A stretch of 64,000 bases of DNA, from positions 1 through 64,000 of the forward strand of contig NZ_CP103371.1 in the NCBI RefSeq assembly GCF_024802625.1, given 5' to 3'. Shown here in pieces: positions 1 to 10,853 of this stretch (the first letter of the stretch is position 1; each line of letters starts with the position of its first letter). The DNA is from Massilia sp. H6. Lineage in GTDB: Bacteria > Pseudomonadota > Gammaproteobacteria > Burkholderiales > Burkholderiaceae_D. The translations under genes were made by a program, and so were the position numbers. Below the pieces are notes generated by a model. That model did not search any database, was not told the origin of the DNA, and was given only the letters and a program-made list of their open reading frames with translations.

Positions 1-1401
1 ATGGAAAATTTTTGGCAGTCCTGTTCGACGCAACTGGAACTCGAGCTGACGCCGCAGCAATACAGTGCGTGGATCAAATCACTGGTCGTCATCGATTACG
101 AGGACGGCAAGCTGCGCATTGGCGCGCCGAACCGCTTCAAGCTCGACTGGGTCAAGACCCAGTTCGCCAAGCGCATCACCGAGCTCGCCTGTCAGTACTG
201 GGAAGCACCGGTCGAAGTGCAGTTCGTGCTCGACCCGAAGACCAACCCGCCGCGCAAGCCGGTAGCGCCGGGCTCGTCGGAAGTGCCTGCCAATACCCCT
301 GCGCAAGGCGGCATGGTGCGCTCGATCGACCAGCCCAGCAGCCAGGGCAATCTCAATATCGCCAATTCGCCCAAGCGCGAGCAGAGCCGGATCAACACCG
401 ACCTGACTTTCGATAGCTTCGTGACCGGTAAGGCCAACCAGCTGGCGCGCGCTGCCGCGATCCAGGTGGCCAACAACCCGGGCGTGTCGTACAACCCGCT
501 GTTCTTCTACGGCGGCGTCGGCCTGGGTAAGACCCACCTGATCCATGCGATCGGCAACCAGGTGATGGCCGACAACCCGAACGCCCGCATCCGCTACATC
601 CACGCCGAGCAGTACGTGCGCGACGTCGTCACCGCCTACCAGCGCAAAGGCTTCGACGATTTCAAGCATTACTACCATTCGCTCGACATGCTGCTGATCG
701 ACGATATCCAGTTCTTTGGCGGCAAGAGCCGCACGCAAGAAGAATTCTTCTATGCGTTCGAAGCCCTGATCGCGGCCAAGAAGCAGATCATCATCACCTC
801 GGATACCTATCCGAAGGAAATCACCGGCATGGACGACCGCCTGATTTCACGCTTCGACTCCGGCCTGACGGTGGCGATCGAGCCGCCGGAGCTGGAAATG
901 CGCGTGGCGATCCTGCTGAAAAAAGCCCAATCCGAAGACGTGACGCTGTCGGACGACGTCGCCTTTTTCGTGGCCAAGCACCTGCGCTCGAACGTGCGCG
1001 AGCTCGAAGGCGCACTGCGCAAGATCCTGGCCTATTCGCGCTTTCATGGCAAGGACATCACCATCGACGTGGTGAAAGAAGCCTTGAAAGACCTGCTGTC
1101 GGTGCAGAACCGTCAGATCTCGGTAGAGAACATCCAGAAGACGGTCGCGGACTTCTTTAACATCAAGGTCGCGGACATGTATTCGAAGCGGCGCCCGGCA
1201 AACATCGCCCGGCCGCGCCAGATCGCGATGTACCTGGCCAAGGAATTGACCCAAAAAAGCCTGCCCGAAATTGGCGAGCTGTTCGGCGGCCGCGACCACA
1301 CCACCGTGCTGCACGCGGTGCGCAAGATCTCGGCCGACCGCCAGAAGAATGCCGAGTGCAATCACGAGCTGCACGTGCTGGAGCAGACGCTCAAGGGGTA
1401 A
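1..1401 (+). CDS. dnaA: Chromosomal replication initiator protein DnaA
   Basis: DnaA binds DnaA boxes at oriC, oligomerises with ATP and melts the origin. The 466-residue protein has all the expected parts: an N-terminal helicase-loading domain, a variable linker rich in Pro, Gln and Ser (about residues 85-130), an AAA+ core with Walker [10 protein letters not shown] near residue 171 and Walker [10 protein letters not shown] near 232, and a C-terminal box-binding domain with the signature [16 protein letters not shown]. The gene starts on base 1, so any upstream promoter, autoregulatory DnaA boxes and oriC lie outside the window. The order dnaA-dnaN-gyrB is the usual one near a bacterial origin. 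Identification is certain by motif content. Confidence 0.98.
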   Translation: MENFWQSCSTQLELELTPQQYSAWIKSLVVIDYEDGKLRIGAPNRFKLDWVKTQFAKRITELACQYWEAPVEVQFVLDPKTNPPRKPVAPGSSEVPANTPAQGGMVRSIDQPSSQGNLNIANSPKREQSRINTDLTFDSFVTGKANQLARAAAIQVANNPGVSYNPLFFYGGVGLGKTHLIHAIGNQVMADNPNARIRYIHAEQYVRDVVTAYQRKGFDDFKHYYHSLDMLLIDDIQFFGGKSRTQEEFFYAFEALIAAKKQIIITSDTYPKEITGMDDRLISRFDSGLTVAIEPPELEMRVAILLKKAQSEDVTLSDDVAFFVAKHLRSNVRELEGALRKILAYSRFHGKDITIDVVKEALKDLLSVQNRQISVENIQKTVADFFNIKVADMYSKRRPANIARPRQIAMYLAKELTQKSLPEIGELFGGRDHTTVLHAVRKISADRQKNAECNHELHVLEQTLKG

Positions 1402-1411
1402 CACGCAGGGC

Positions 1412-1427
1412 GGCCGGCTTGCCGGCC
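1412..1427. terminator. Hairpin after dnaA
   Basis: A perfect seven-pair GC stem (GGCCGGC, loop TT, GCCGGCC) lies about 10 bases after the dnaA stop and is followed by a T-rich stretch from about 1437. It may attenuate read-through from dnaA into dnaN. It is not followed immediately by a T run, so strength is uncertain. Confidence 0.4.
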
Positions 1428-1510
1428 ACCCCAGGGTTTGTGTTCTTTCTTAGCAGTTGGCAAAATAGTGCACTAGCAATAAACATCTAATAAACAAACT
1501 GAGGATATCT

Positions 1511-2617
1511 ATGCAACTGGTCAAAACCACCCGAGACACGCTTCTCCGGCCACTGCAGATCGTGAGCGGTATTGTCGAGCGTCGGCACACTATGCCGATT
1601 CTGGCCAATATCCTCATTCGCAAAGATGGCGCGAGCGTCTCGTTCCTCTCGACCGATACCGAAGTGCAGATCACCACGCTGGCCAATATCGGCTCGGGCG
1701 ATGATGTGACCGGCACCACGGTGGCCGCGCGCAAGCTGCTCGACATCCTGCGCGCGCTGCCGGAGTCGGGCGACGTCACCATGACGCTGACCAACAAGCG
1801 CCTGGCCGTACAGAGCGGCAAGTCGCGCTTCGCGCTGCAGACCCTGGCCGCGGAAGAGTTTCCGACCGTGTCGGTGGCCGACAGCTACAACGCCTCGGTC
1901 ACGCTGCCGCAAAAGACGCTCAAGCACCTGTTCAACATGGTGCACTTCTCGATGGCCCAGCAAGACATCCGCTACTACCTGAACGGCCTGCTCCTGGTGC
2001 TGGACGGCCAGAACATCATCGCCGTGGCCACCGACGGCCACCGCCTGGCCTTCTGCCAGGTGGCCACCGAGCAGACCTTCGAGCGCCAGGAAGTGATCAT
2101 TCCGCGCAAGACCATCATCGAACTGCAGCGCCTGCTGGAAGAAAACGACGACACGGTTCGCCTCGACATCGCCGCCTCGCAGGTAAAACTGACCTTCGCC
2201 GACATCGAGCTGGTCTCAAAGCTGGTTGAGGGCAAGTTCCCTGACTACACCCGCGTGATCCCGAAGGGCTACAAGAACGAGTTCACGATGAGCCGCGACG
2301 AGCTGCTGCGTTCGCTGCAGCGCGCCGCGATCATGACCAGCGACAAGTTCAAGGGCGTGCGCTGCATCATCGAGCCGGGCGTCATGAAGATCAGCTCGAC
2401 CAATGCCGACCAGGAAGAAGCAGTCGAAGAAATCGAAATCGACTACGGCGGCGACTCGATCGACATCGGCTTTAACGTCACTTACCTGCTCGACGTGCTC
2501 AACAACCTGAAATGCGACCAGATCAACATCGCCCTGGGCGATTCGAACTCGTCGGCGCTGATCTCCATTCCCGAGAATGGCGATTTCAAGTATGTCGTGA
2601 TGCCGATGCGGATTTAA
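1511..2617 (+). CDS. dnaN: DNA polymerase III beta sliding clamp
   Basis: DnaN is the ring-shaped processivity clamp of the replicative polymerase and acts as a dimer around DNA. The 368-residue length is standard. It begins MQLVKTTRDTLLRPLQIVSG and contains the typical RRHTMPILANILI segment near residue 23, and it ends with the clamp-partner-binding C-terminus VVMPMRI. The ATG at 1511 is preceded by an AGGA Shine-Dalgarno about 7 bases upstream. The gap after dnaA (109 bases) contains the hairpin listed above and an AT-rich stretch, including TTGGCA at 1457 with a weak -10 17 bases later, so dnaN may also have its own promoter. Confidence 0.97.
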   Translation: MQLVKTTRDTLLRPLQIVSGIVERRHTMPILANILIRKDGASVSFLSTDTEVQITTLANIGSGDDVTGTTVAARKLLDILRALPESGDVTMTLTNKRLAVQSGKSRFALQTLAAEEFPTVSVADSYNASVTLPQKTLKHLFNMVHFSMAQQDIRYYLNGLLLVLDGQNIIAVATDGHRLAFCQVATEQTFERQEVIIPRKTIIELQRLLEENDDTVRLDIAASQVKLTFADIELVSKLVEGKFPDYTRVIPKGYKNEFTMSRDELLRSLQRAAIMTSDKFKGVRCIIEPGVMKISSTNADQEEAVEEIEIDYGGDSIDIGFNVTYLLDVLNNLKCDQINIALGDSNSSALISIPENGDFKYVVMPMRI

Positions 2618-2739
2618 GCATTCGCGCAGTCGATATTGTTGAATGAAGAAATAGCCTATGTACGTCATTTGCGCGCAGGCGGAAGTGACGTCACTCAGGC
2701 TGCAGGTTCCGGTAATTGCCTGAATCACCCGTTTTATAG

Positions 2740-5253
<2,514 letters not shown>

Positions 5254-5260
5254 TGCGCGC

Positions 5261-5288
5261 AGCCAGTGCCGCTACGCCGGCACTGGCT
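5261..5288. terminator. Hairpin after gyrB
   Basis: An 11-pair perfect inverted repeat (AGCCAGTGCCG, six-base loop, CGGCACTGGCT) starts seven bases after the gyrB stop codon. No strong T run follows, so it may be a Rho-assisted terminator or an mRNA 3'-end stabiliser. It overlaps the first possible start codon of the next frame, which supports the later start chosen there. Confidence 0.6.
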
Positions 5289-5367
5289 GCATCAATTGAA
5301 TCGATCGTTACTGATTGACCGTCTAGCGACACGGCGGGATGTCTGCGCCTGGCAAAGGAAGATCAAT

Positions 5368-6663
5368 GTGAGTGCTGCGGCATGCGTCACCCGCCCCGCC
5401 CCCGGGCGAATGGGCGCTGCACTCGCGCTCTCCCTGCTGGCGCACGTACTGCTGCTGAGCATGACCCTCGGCGGCAACGGTGCCGGACTTCCAGGACTGC
5501 AGCTTCCCTGGAAAGAACGGCGACTCGCCGCAAACGATTTGCAGGTGCTTCTGGCGCCAGCGCGGCCTGCTAGTCCTGTACCGGCGGCGCTGCCGCCGGC
5601 AGCAGTCGCCGCACCTTCCAGTATCGTCCAACCCGCCGCGGTGAGCGCGCCGCTGCCCAGGGACCTTGTACCGCCAGTCGTCCAGCCGCGCGACGTGCCC
5701 GGCGTGTCGTTCTCGCCTCCTCCCCTCGCCCTTGCATCCCCGCCCGCGCCGACACCAGCGCCAACGAGCACGCCGGCCCCGTCCCAGGCAGCCGTTGTGG
5801 CACCCCTCCCGCCCGCTGTGAAGCTCCCGATTGCATTGGACGCTACGCCGACGCCACTGCCCGCCGACAACTTGGCGCGCGCCGTTCCGGCACTGGGAAG
5901 TGTTGCACCCGCGCCCGGCAATACTGACAGCGCCGCCCAGAAGCAAACCGACAACTTGGCGCGGGATCGGGCGCTTTCGCAGGCCAGGCTCGAGCAGGAG
6001 CAGCGAAATACCGAACTGCTGCGTCAGGCGACGCTGGCGGCAGCGCAGCGAGAAGCGGCACGACAGGAGCAGCAGCAATTGGAAACTGCCCGTGCCGAAC
6101 AAGCGGCCAGGAGCGAGGCGGCACGGCTGGATGCTGAACGCCAGGAGCAGGCGCAGCATGACGCTATCAAGGTAGAGGCGGCACGGCAGGCACAGGCAAA
6201 GCAGGAAGAGGCGCAGCGGGAGCGCGCCCAGCAGGAATCCAAGCGCGAGGAGCGCTTGCGCGCGATTGCCAATCAGCTCAAGCAGGAAGCGGCGCAGCCC
6301 ACGACGAGCAGCCTGCGCCGGGGCTGGCTGTTTGGACGCGCCGACCCGAACGCCGATCTGGTGCTCTACGCGGAAACCCTGCGCCGAAAAATCGAACTGA
6401 ACATGACCTTCGACATGGTGCGCGATGTAGTCAAACGCCCACATACCCAGCCGATCGTCACGGTGGCAATCCGTGCCGACGGCACCGTCGAAAAAGTGAG
6501 CTTCGTGGTGTCCAGCGGCGTGACTGCCATCGACGACGCAATCCGCAAGGTCTTGGCCAGCCAGGCTCCCTACGGAGCCTTTCCGCCGGGCCTGGCGCGT
6601 CAGTACGACGTGATTGAAATTCGCCGCACCTGGCTCTTCGATACTGCTATTCGGTTGCAGTGA
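5368..6663 (+). CDS. TonB/TolA-like energy transducer family protein
   Basis: The 431-residue protein has one N-terminal membrane segment (about residues 15-35, GAALALSLLAHVLLLSMTL). A proline/alanine-rich periplasmic stretch follows to about residue 170. Then comes a long Gln/Glu/Ala/Arg coiled coil like TolA (about 200-310), and last a C-terminal TonB-type domain with VTVAIRADGTVEKVSFVVSS and a final IEIRRTWLF strand. Such proteins span the periplasm and link inner-membrane proton motive force to outer-membrane partners. I chose GTG 5368 because AAGGAAG sits six bases upstream; an earlier in-frame GTG at 5266 lies inside the gyrB hairpin. No exbB/exbD or tolQ/tolR lies nearby, so its motor must be encoded elsewhere. 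The exact partner is unknown. Confidence 0.8.
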   Translation: MSAAACVTRPAPGRMGAALALSLLAHVLLLSMTLGGNGAGLPGLQLPWKERRLAANDLQVLLAPARPASPVPAALPPAAVAAPSSIVQPAAVSAPLPRDLVPPVVQPRDVPGVSFSPPPLALASPPAPTPAPTSTPAPSQAAVVAPLPPAVKLPIALDATPTPLPADNLARAVPALGSVAPAPGNTDSAAQKQTDNLARDRALSQARLEQEQRNTELLRQATLAAAQREAARQEQQQLETARAEQAARSEAARLDAERQEQAQHDAIKVEAARQAQAKQEEAQRERAQQESKREERLRAIANQLKQEAAQPTTSSLRRGWLFGRADPNADLVLYAETLRRKIELNMTFDMVRDVVKRPHTQPIVTVAIRADGTVEKVSFVVSSGVTAIDDAIRKVLASQAPYGAFPPGLARQYDVIEIRRTWLFDTAIRLQ

Positions 6664-6689
6664 AGACGCAGCTGTGAGGCCAACTCGCC

Positions 6690-7013
6690 TCACCGGCTCC
6701 TGCTTGCCGGAGGCGGCTCGATATTCTCCTCGAACTCGTTCAAACGCTTCATCACGGCTGGATTCTTGGCGTACTTGCGCTTTAACTTGACGAGCTTCTT
6801 GTTGGTGCCGTTACAGAGCTTGCGGATCTCGCGTTCGATTTCCTGTATTCGCCGCTTGTGCGGCGGGTCCGAGATCTCGCCTCGGAAGTAGTCGCAGGCT
6901 TCGCGCTGCTCTACGTAGTTGGCGGCATCAGCGGGGAGGCGGGCTTGCGCCACCGCTGCTGCACCGAGACCGATGCATAGTACGGCAAGCGCTGATGTTA
7001 TCGTAAGGCGCAC
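6690..7013 (-). CDS. Small exported protein of unknown function
   Basis: The product has 107 residues and starts with a clear cleavable signal peptide (MRLTITSALAVLCIGLGAAA, probably cut after AQA near residue 24). The mature part is charged and helical, with two cysteines (EACDYFRGE and KLCNGT) that could form a disulfide, followed by a Lys-rich segment. I recognise the pattern EACDxFRGE...CxGT from uncharacterised proteobacterial periplasmic proteins but no function is established. It is encoded convergently with the TonB-like gene, with 26 bases between the stops, and lies downstream of another exported protein and an hcp remnant, so a former immunity role is possible but unproven. Confidence 0.7.
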   Translation of the reverse strand: MRLTITSALAVLCIGLGAAAVAQARLPADAANYVEQREACDYFRGEISDPPHKRRIQEIEREIRKLCNGTNKKLVKLKRKYAKNPAVMKRLNEFEENIEPPPASRSR

Positions 7014-7123
7014 TTACATGCGCCCGTGTCTGACCAATGAGGATCGTCGCGACCCCTGCGGTTATATTTTGACAACGCCATAGTTCGCACCAAGGTCGTG
7101 CTGTTGCTGCTTCAGTCAGCGCG

Positions 7124-7720
7124 CTACTTCCGCCTGGACTGCCGGAGACCCCTGAACGCGTTGCGAAGCTCGATGGGCAGCGCGTCGAGATCAACCCGCT
7201 GGCGCTTCAACTCCACCGCCAGCCTGTCAACGCCTCCGAACGCCCCCGCGAGCCGGGCAACGAAGTCGGTGGCAAGCCGTTGGAGCACGTCTTGAGGCAG
7301 CTCCTCGTCGAAGATGCGGTCATCGAAAACCTGCCGAGCGTCGGCGTCGATGAGCGCGCATTGATCACCCTGCACGCTCACGAGCATCCCAAATCCGCCT
7401 GTCTCGTATTTCGGAAGATCGGGCGGCGCCGGACGGCGCCTGATCTCATAGCCGTTCACGAGATAATAGGACTTCCCCGTGGCGTCCCGCGCCCGCGCGT
7501 AGACGAACCACACTCCGCCCATGTTCTCGGATCCGGCCAGCACGGAGCACTTCGCCGCCAGGTCGGCTGGCAGCGGCTCGAACCTGGTTGTCGCGACTTC
7601 ATAACGCAAGCCGAGGAGCGGGTCTTGGAGAACGCTGAGTGAGGCGCTGACAGAGGCCAGCGGGGCCGTTATGACGATAGCGACGGCTACAGCGACGATT
7701 TTATGGGCGATAGAATGCAT
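7124..7720 (-). CDS. Exported protein of unknown function, possible orphan immunity protein
   Basis: The product has 198 residues with an N-terminal signal peptide (MHSIAHKIVAVAVAIVITAP, likely cleaved after ASVSA). The mature part contains LRYEVATTRFEPLP, a Cys at KCSVLAG and a second at DQCALIDADA, which may pair. The start at 7720 is supported by AGAGG seven bases upstream; the frame is open further upstream but that part looks non-coding. The 5' end overlaps the end of a frame that opens with an Hcp N-terminus, an arrangement like orphan Hcp-effector-immunity loci. No domain is recognised, and the immunity idea is inference from context only. Confidence 0.65.
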   Translation of the reverse strand: MHSIAHKIVAVAVAIVITAPLASVSASLSVLQDPLLGLRYEVATTRFEPLPADLAAKCSVLAGSENMGGVWFVYARARDATGKSYYLVNGYEIRRRPAPPDLPKYETGGFGMLVSVQGDQCALIDADARQVFDDRIFDEELPQDVLQRLATDFVARLAGAFGGVDRLAVELKRQRVDLDALPIELRNAFRGLRQSRRK

Positions 7721-7841
7721 GAGCGGGCCTCTTTGTGCGATAACCTCGTCCAGACCAAAAGTCTCGCAGCTTGAAGTCGGAGATCCAGATCTGTGACTCG
7801 CCTTTGATGCCGTCGATGTGCAAATAAACGTCGGTTGCCAT
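7701..7841 (-). pseudogene. 5' remnant of a type VI secretion hcp gene
   Basis: The frame opens with MATDVYLHIDGIKGES, which is the characteristic N-terminus of Hcp tube proteins. After about residue 17 the resemblance stops, and the frame ends after 46 residues, whereas Hcp is usually about 160. The reading frame runs past the start of the downstream exported-protein gene. I read this as an hcp gene whose body was deleted, leaving only the first roughly 50 bases. No T6SS core genes are in the window. The match is by eye to the known Hcp start and is short, so moderate confidence. Confidence 0.6.
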
Positions 7842-8015
7842 GCTGTTTTCGTTTGAGCGTTGGAATGCGAAAATCCATTCTGGCTCAGCGCCACAGTAGG
7901 AGAGTTAGGCGCTCTCAAGAGCAAGAGCTCCCTGGCTTGAGAGTTGTCCTTGGCCGCCGCCCTCGGCGAGCGGATGAGCATAGCGAAAGCAGGTGAAAGC
8001 AGGTAAGCGTGCAGC
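7842..8015. other. Intergenic region upstream of hcp remnant
   Basis: About 170 bases separate the hcp remnant from the end of the MFS gene. I see a short inverted repeat (GCTCTCAAGAGC at 7911-7922) and a repeated GAAAGCAGGT around 7985 and 7995, but no gene. Confidence 0.4.
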
Positions 8016-9302
8016 TTAGTCCTGCTCAGGTATAGACCGGACAACCAGGAATTGATAAGCCATCGCTCCCAAAAACGCGATGCCAGCACCAGTCAACAAT
8101 GCCGGCACAAAGGACCAGGTCTGCGCTATGAAGCCTGTCAGAATCGGTGCCAGTGCTCCGCCGATAAAGCCGCCGAAATTCTGGATCGCGCCCAAGGACC
8201 CAATCCGGCTACGCGGCGCCACGACGGTGACCAGCGACCAGGAGCAAGCCGAGGCTGCATTGGCCAGGAAAATCACGATCGAGATGCAGGCAATTGCCAC
8301 GGTATTGCTCTCGACCAGCGCTGCCGGAATGGTAAACGCCACCATGCCCAGCATCGAGGCTACTACCGCCCTGCGGCGACCGGCCAGCGGCGAGACCGAA
8401 CGGCGCGCTACCTGGTCTGACGCCCAACCGGCCACCAGGGCGCCAGCAAACCCACACGCGAAGGGAATCGACGCCGCGATGCCGGCGTAGGCGATATCCA
8501 TGTTGCGCTCGGTCCGCAGATAACCCGGCAGCCAGGTCAGGTAGACCCAGTTCAGGTAGACCGATCCGGAAAAGCCGAACAGCATGCCCCAGGTAGCGCG
8601 ATGCCGGAACAGCGCACGCCAGGATGCAAACGTGGTTTCAGGCACAGGCTCCGATGTTTGGCCGGCGTCCAGATAAGCGAGCTCGGCTTCGGACATTTGC
8701 TCGCGAGCCGGGTCGCGATAGAGCGCGACCCAGATCACGGCCGCCACCAGGCCCATCGCGCCAGTCACAAAAAAGGCCCAGTGCCAGCTTGTTGCCACGA
8801 TCAATGGCGACAAGAGCAGCGGTGCTAGCGCGACGCCCAGCGGGGATGCCGAGTTATAGATTCCTGTCGGCGTGCCGCGTGCCCGGATCGGAAACCAATT
8901 GCTTACGACCCGCGCCGCTGCCGGGAACTGCGGCGCTTCGCCAATGCCAAGCACAATGCGCGCAATCACGAACCAGCCAAAGGTCGACACAAGGCCACCT
9001 GCCGCCTGTGCCAACGACCACACCACTAACCCTATGCCGAGCAGCCAGCGCGGGCCAATCTTGTCGACCAATGCGCCGACCGGCAGTTGGCAGAGCGCGT
9101 AGCTCCAGGAGAACGCCGACAGCAGCAGGCCCATCTGGCCGAGCGAAAGATCGAGATCGGCGCGGATGTACTCGTTGGCAACGGCGAGGGTAGCGCGGTC
9201 GAGGTAGTTGATGACGCCGGTGACGACCAATAGCACCAGGGCTAGGTTTTGGCGACGGCGGATGCTCGGAGGGGCGGCGGCGTAAGCGGGGATGGCGTTC
9301 AT
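8016..9302 (-). CDS. MFS transporter, anion:cation symporter (hexuronate/phthalate-like) family
   Basis: The 428-residue protein has the twelve-helix major facilitator pattern. The first helix carries INYLDRATLAVAN, a hallmark of the anion:cation symporter group that moves hexuronates, glucarate, galactonate or phthalate with protons. The family loop motif after helix two is DKIGPRWLLGIG, and ARIVLGIGEAPQFPAAARVVSNWF follows helix four. A central cytoplasmic loop separates two six-helix halves. No catabolic genes flank it, so the substrate cannot be named. It is transcribed alone toward the hcp remnant; the next upstream gene is 156 bases away across a strong hairpin. Confidence 0.88.
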   Translation of the reverse strand: MNAIPAYAAAPPSIRRRQNLALVLLVVTGVINYLDRATLAVANEYIRADLDLSLGQMGLLLSAFSWSYALCQLPVGALVDKIGPRWLLGIGLVVWSLAQAAGGLVSTFGWFVIARIVLGIGEAPQFPAAARVVSNWFPIRARGTPTGIYNSASPLGVALAPLLLSPLIVATSWHWAFFVTGAMGLVAAVIWVALYRDPAREQMSEAELAYLDAGQTSEPVPETTFASWRALFRHRATWGMLFGFSGSVYLNWVYLTWLPGYLRTERNMDIAYAGIAASIPFACGFAGALVAGWASDQVARRSVSPLAGRRRAVVASMLGMVAFTIPAALVESNTVAIACISIVIFLANAASACSWSLVTVVAPRSRIGSLGAIQNFGGFIGGALAPILTGFIAQTWSFVPALLTGAGIAFLGAMAYQFLVVRSIPEQD

Positions 9303-9373
9303 TTCAGAATGCTATCAAATGAACGTTGATAGGGGGAAAGGTATTCCAACAAGCCTGCGAGAAATTCTGACAG

Positions 9374-9422
9374 GCTCGCGCGCCATCAGCCAACGAAGCC
9401 CTCGTTGGCTGATGGCGCGAGC
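9374..9422. terminator. Long hairpin between PHA depolymerase and MFS genes
   Basis: A long, almost perfect inverted repeat of about 21 pairs surrounds a five-base loop (AGCCC at 9397-9401); the left arm has two extra bases. It lies downstream of the depolymerase stop on the minus strand and upstream of the MFS gene start, and probably ends depolymerase transcription. No T run follows on either strand. Confidence 0.6.
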
Positions 9423-9458
9423 CCCAATCTGCTTGGTTCCCGCTTCATGCATGCTCGT

Positions 9459-10673
9459 TCATGAACACCTTCCATACGCGTAATACCCCGCCGACGTCCT
9501 CCTGACGTCCGTATACGCCGTCGTCATGTAATACCCCAGGTACTGATTTGAATTCACCGCATACACCTGCCCATTAGCCCCGACGTACGCGCGGCCGGCC
9601 GTCACATGCGAGTAGTTGCTGCTGTACCAGGAGCTGCAGCTGAACGGCGCCGCCACATTTCCACCGACGATCTTGTCGATCATGGTCTTGATCGCCACCA
9701 TCTGCCCGCCGCTCTTGCCCGGGAAGTTGGCATCGTCATATCCCCACCAATCCCAGCAGCCGCCCGGATTGTTAAAAGTGCTTGTCGCCTGCGGGTACAG
9801 GACGACGATCTTGTTCGTATCCGCCCAGCGGTTGTAGCCGGCGTTCTGGTAAAAGGCCGTGCCGACACTCGCGACGTTCTGCGTGCAACCGTGGAAGGCC
9901 ACGTGCAGGCGGCAGGATTGTCCCGCGGCGCAGGCGGCGGGCACGTAAGCGTAGCCGCTGCTCGCCATCCCGTGCGTGTTCGGATTGCGGTTGCCCCAGA
10001 ATGCGGCCTGGTCGAAGTTGACGAAGCTGCCGCCCAGGGTGCTGACGTTCTTCGCGCTCAAAAGCCCGTAAATCCATTTCAGGATCTCGCCCGCGGTATC
10101 GAAGTTGCAGTTATTGACGTAGGGCGAACTGTTGACGCTGCAGCCGCTGCCAAAGAAGTCCGTCGGGATCGAATGCTCGGCCGTCAGGTTGTTCTTGTAG
10201 CTGATGTTCGCGGTTGGCAGGTAATTGCCGTACATGCTGTGCAAGTCGTTCATGACCGGCTGCTTGACCGTCGAATCGATCGTTCCCGACAGCAGGTACA
10301 CCTTCGATGCGGCCATGTTACTGGTCGGGTCGATATAGCCGTTGCCCGACCAGGTATTGACCACCGACAGCAGGTAAGGCAGATTGCGCGATCCGTTATC
10401 GCGCATGCACGGACCGACCGAAATGCTTACGCTGCCCTGGGAGCAGTAGACAGGACCGCCGGCGACAATGCCGGCGCCCTTCTTCACCGTCTTCGAATAA
10501 GCAAAATGCATCTGCGCTGCCATGTGGGCGCCGGACGAAAAACCGGAAACCGACACTTCGCTGACGCTGACGTTATAGCTCGGTAAAGCAACCACCGCGC
10601 CGTGGGCGCTCGTGGCGAGCAGGCTGATGGCCAGGGCGGCGAGCCCCATGGATGCGCCAGATTGAACTGTCAT
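9459..10673 (-). CDS. Extracellular short-chain-length PHA depolymerase, type 2 catalytic domain
   Basis: This 404-residue secreted esterase should hydrolyse polyhydroxybutyrate outside the cell or in the periplasm. A signal peptide covers about residues 1-25 (ending TSAHGA). The lipase-type box GFSSG near residue 44 lies close to the N-terminus, the circularly permuted type 2 arrangement. Candidate triad residues are Ser46, Asp133 (SGTIDSTV) and His167 (TAEHSIPTDF); the Asp-to-His spacing matches that known for the Penicillium funiculosum enzyme. HVAFHGCTQN supplies the oxyanion region. The last 55 residues resemble a small substrate-binding tail. The start at 10673 has GGAG upstream; an upstream in-frame start at 10727 would precede the signal peptide and is less likely. 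Confidence 0.87.
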   Translation of the reverse strand: MTVQSGASMGLAALAISLLATSAHGAVVALPSYNVSVSEVSVSGFSSGAHMAAQMHFAYSKTVKKGAGIVAGGPVYCSQGSVSISVGPCMRDNGSRNLPYLLSVVNTWSGNGYIDPTSNMAASKVYLLSGTIDSTVKQPVMNDLHSMYGNYLPTANISYKNNLTAEHSIPTDFFGSGCSVNSSPYVNNCNFDTAGEILKWIYGLLSAKNVSTLGGSFVNFDQAAFWGNRNPNTHGMASSGYAYVPAACAAGQSCRLHVAFHGCTQNVASVGTAFYQNAGYNRWADTNKIVVLYPQATSTFNNPGGCWDWWGYDDANFPGKSGGQMVAIKTMIDKIVGGNVAAPFSCSSWYSSNYSHVTAGRAYVGANGQVYAVNSNQYLGYYMTTAYTDVRRTSAGYYAYGRCS

Positions 10674-10853
10674 TCCGTCTCCGTTGTCATTGTCTTTGTG
10701 GATCGTTCTAGATGACGATCCAGCCAAATTGCAGGTGGCGGATTCAGAATAGTTGAGCTAGGGACATAGTCAAGGGAACATCGGTCGCATGGACGCACAG
10801 GGGGTGTGCATGATTGCGCCGATGCCATCCCATGTTCAATTCGTTCCGATACC

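Noticed and set aside
1402-1510. oriC between dnaA and dnaN
   Set aside because: No DnaA boxes or AT-rich 13-mers are visible in the 109-base gap; the origin is more likely upstream of dnaA, outside the window.
7721-8089. N-terminal extension of the 198-residue exported protein to 8089
   Set aside because: The extension overlaps the MFS gene, lacks a ribosome site and would bury the signal peptide.
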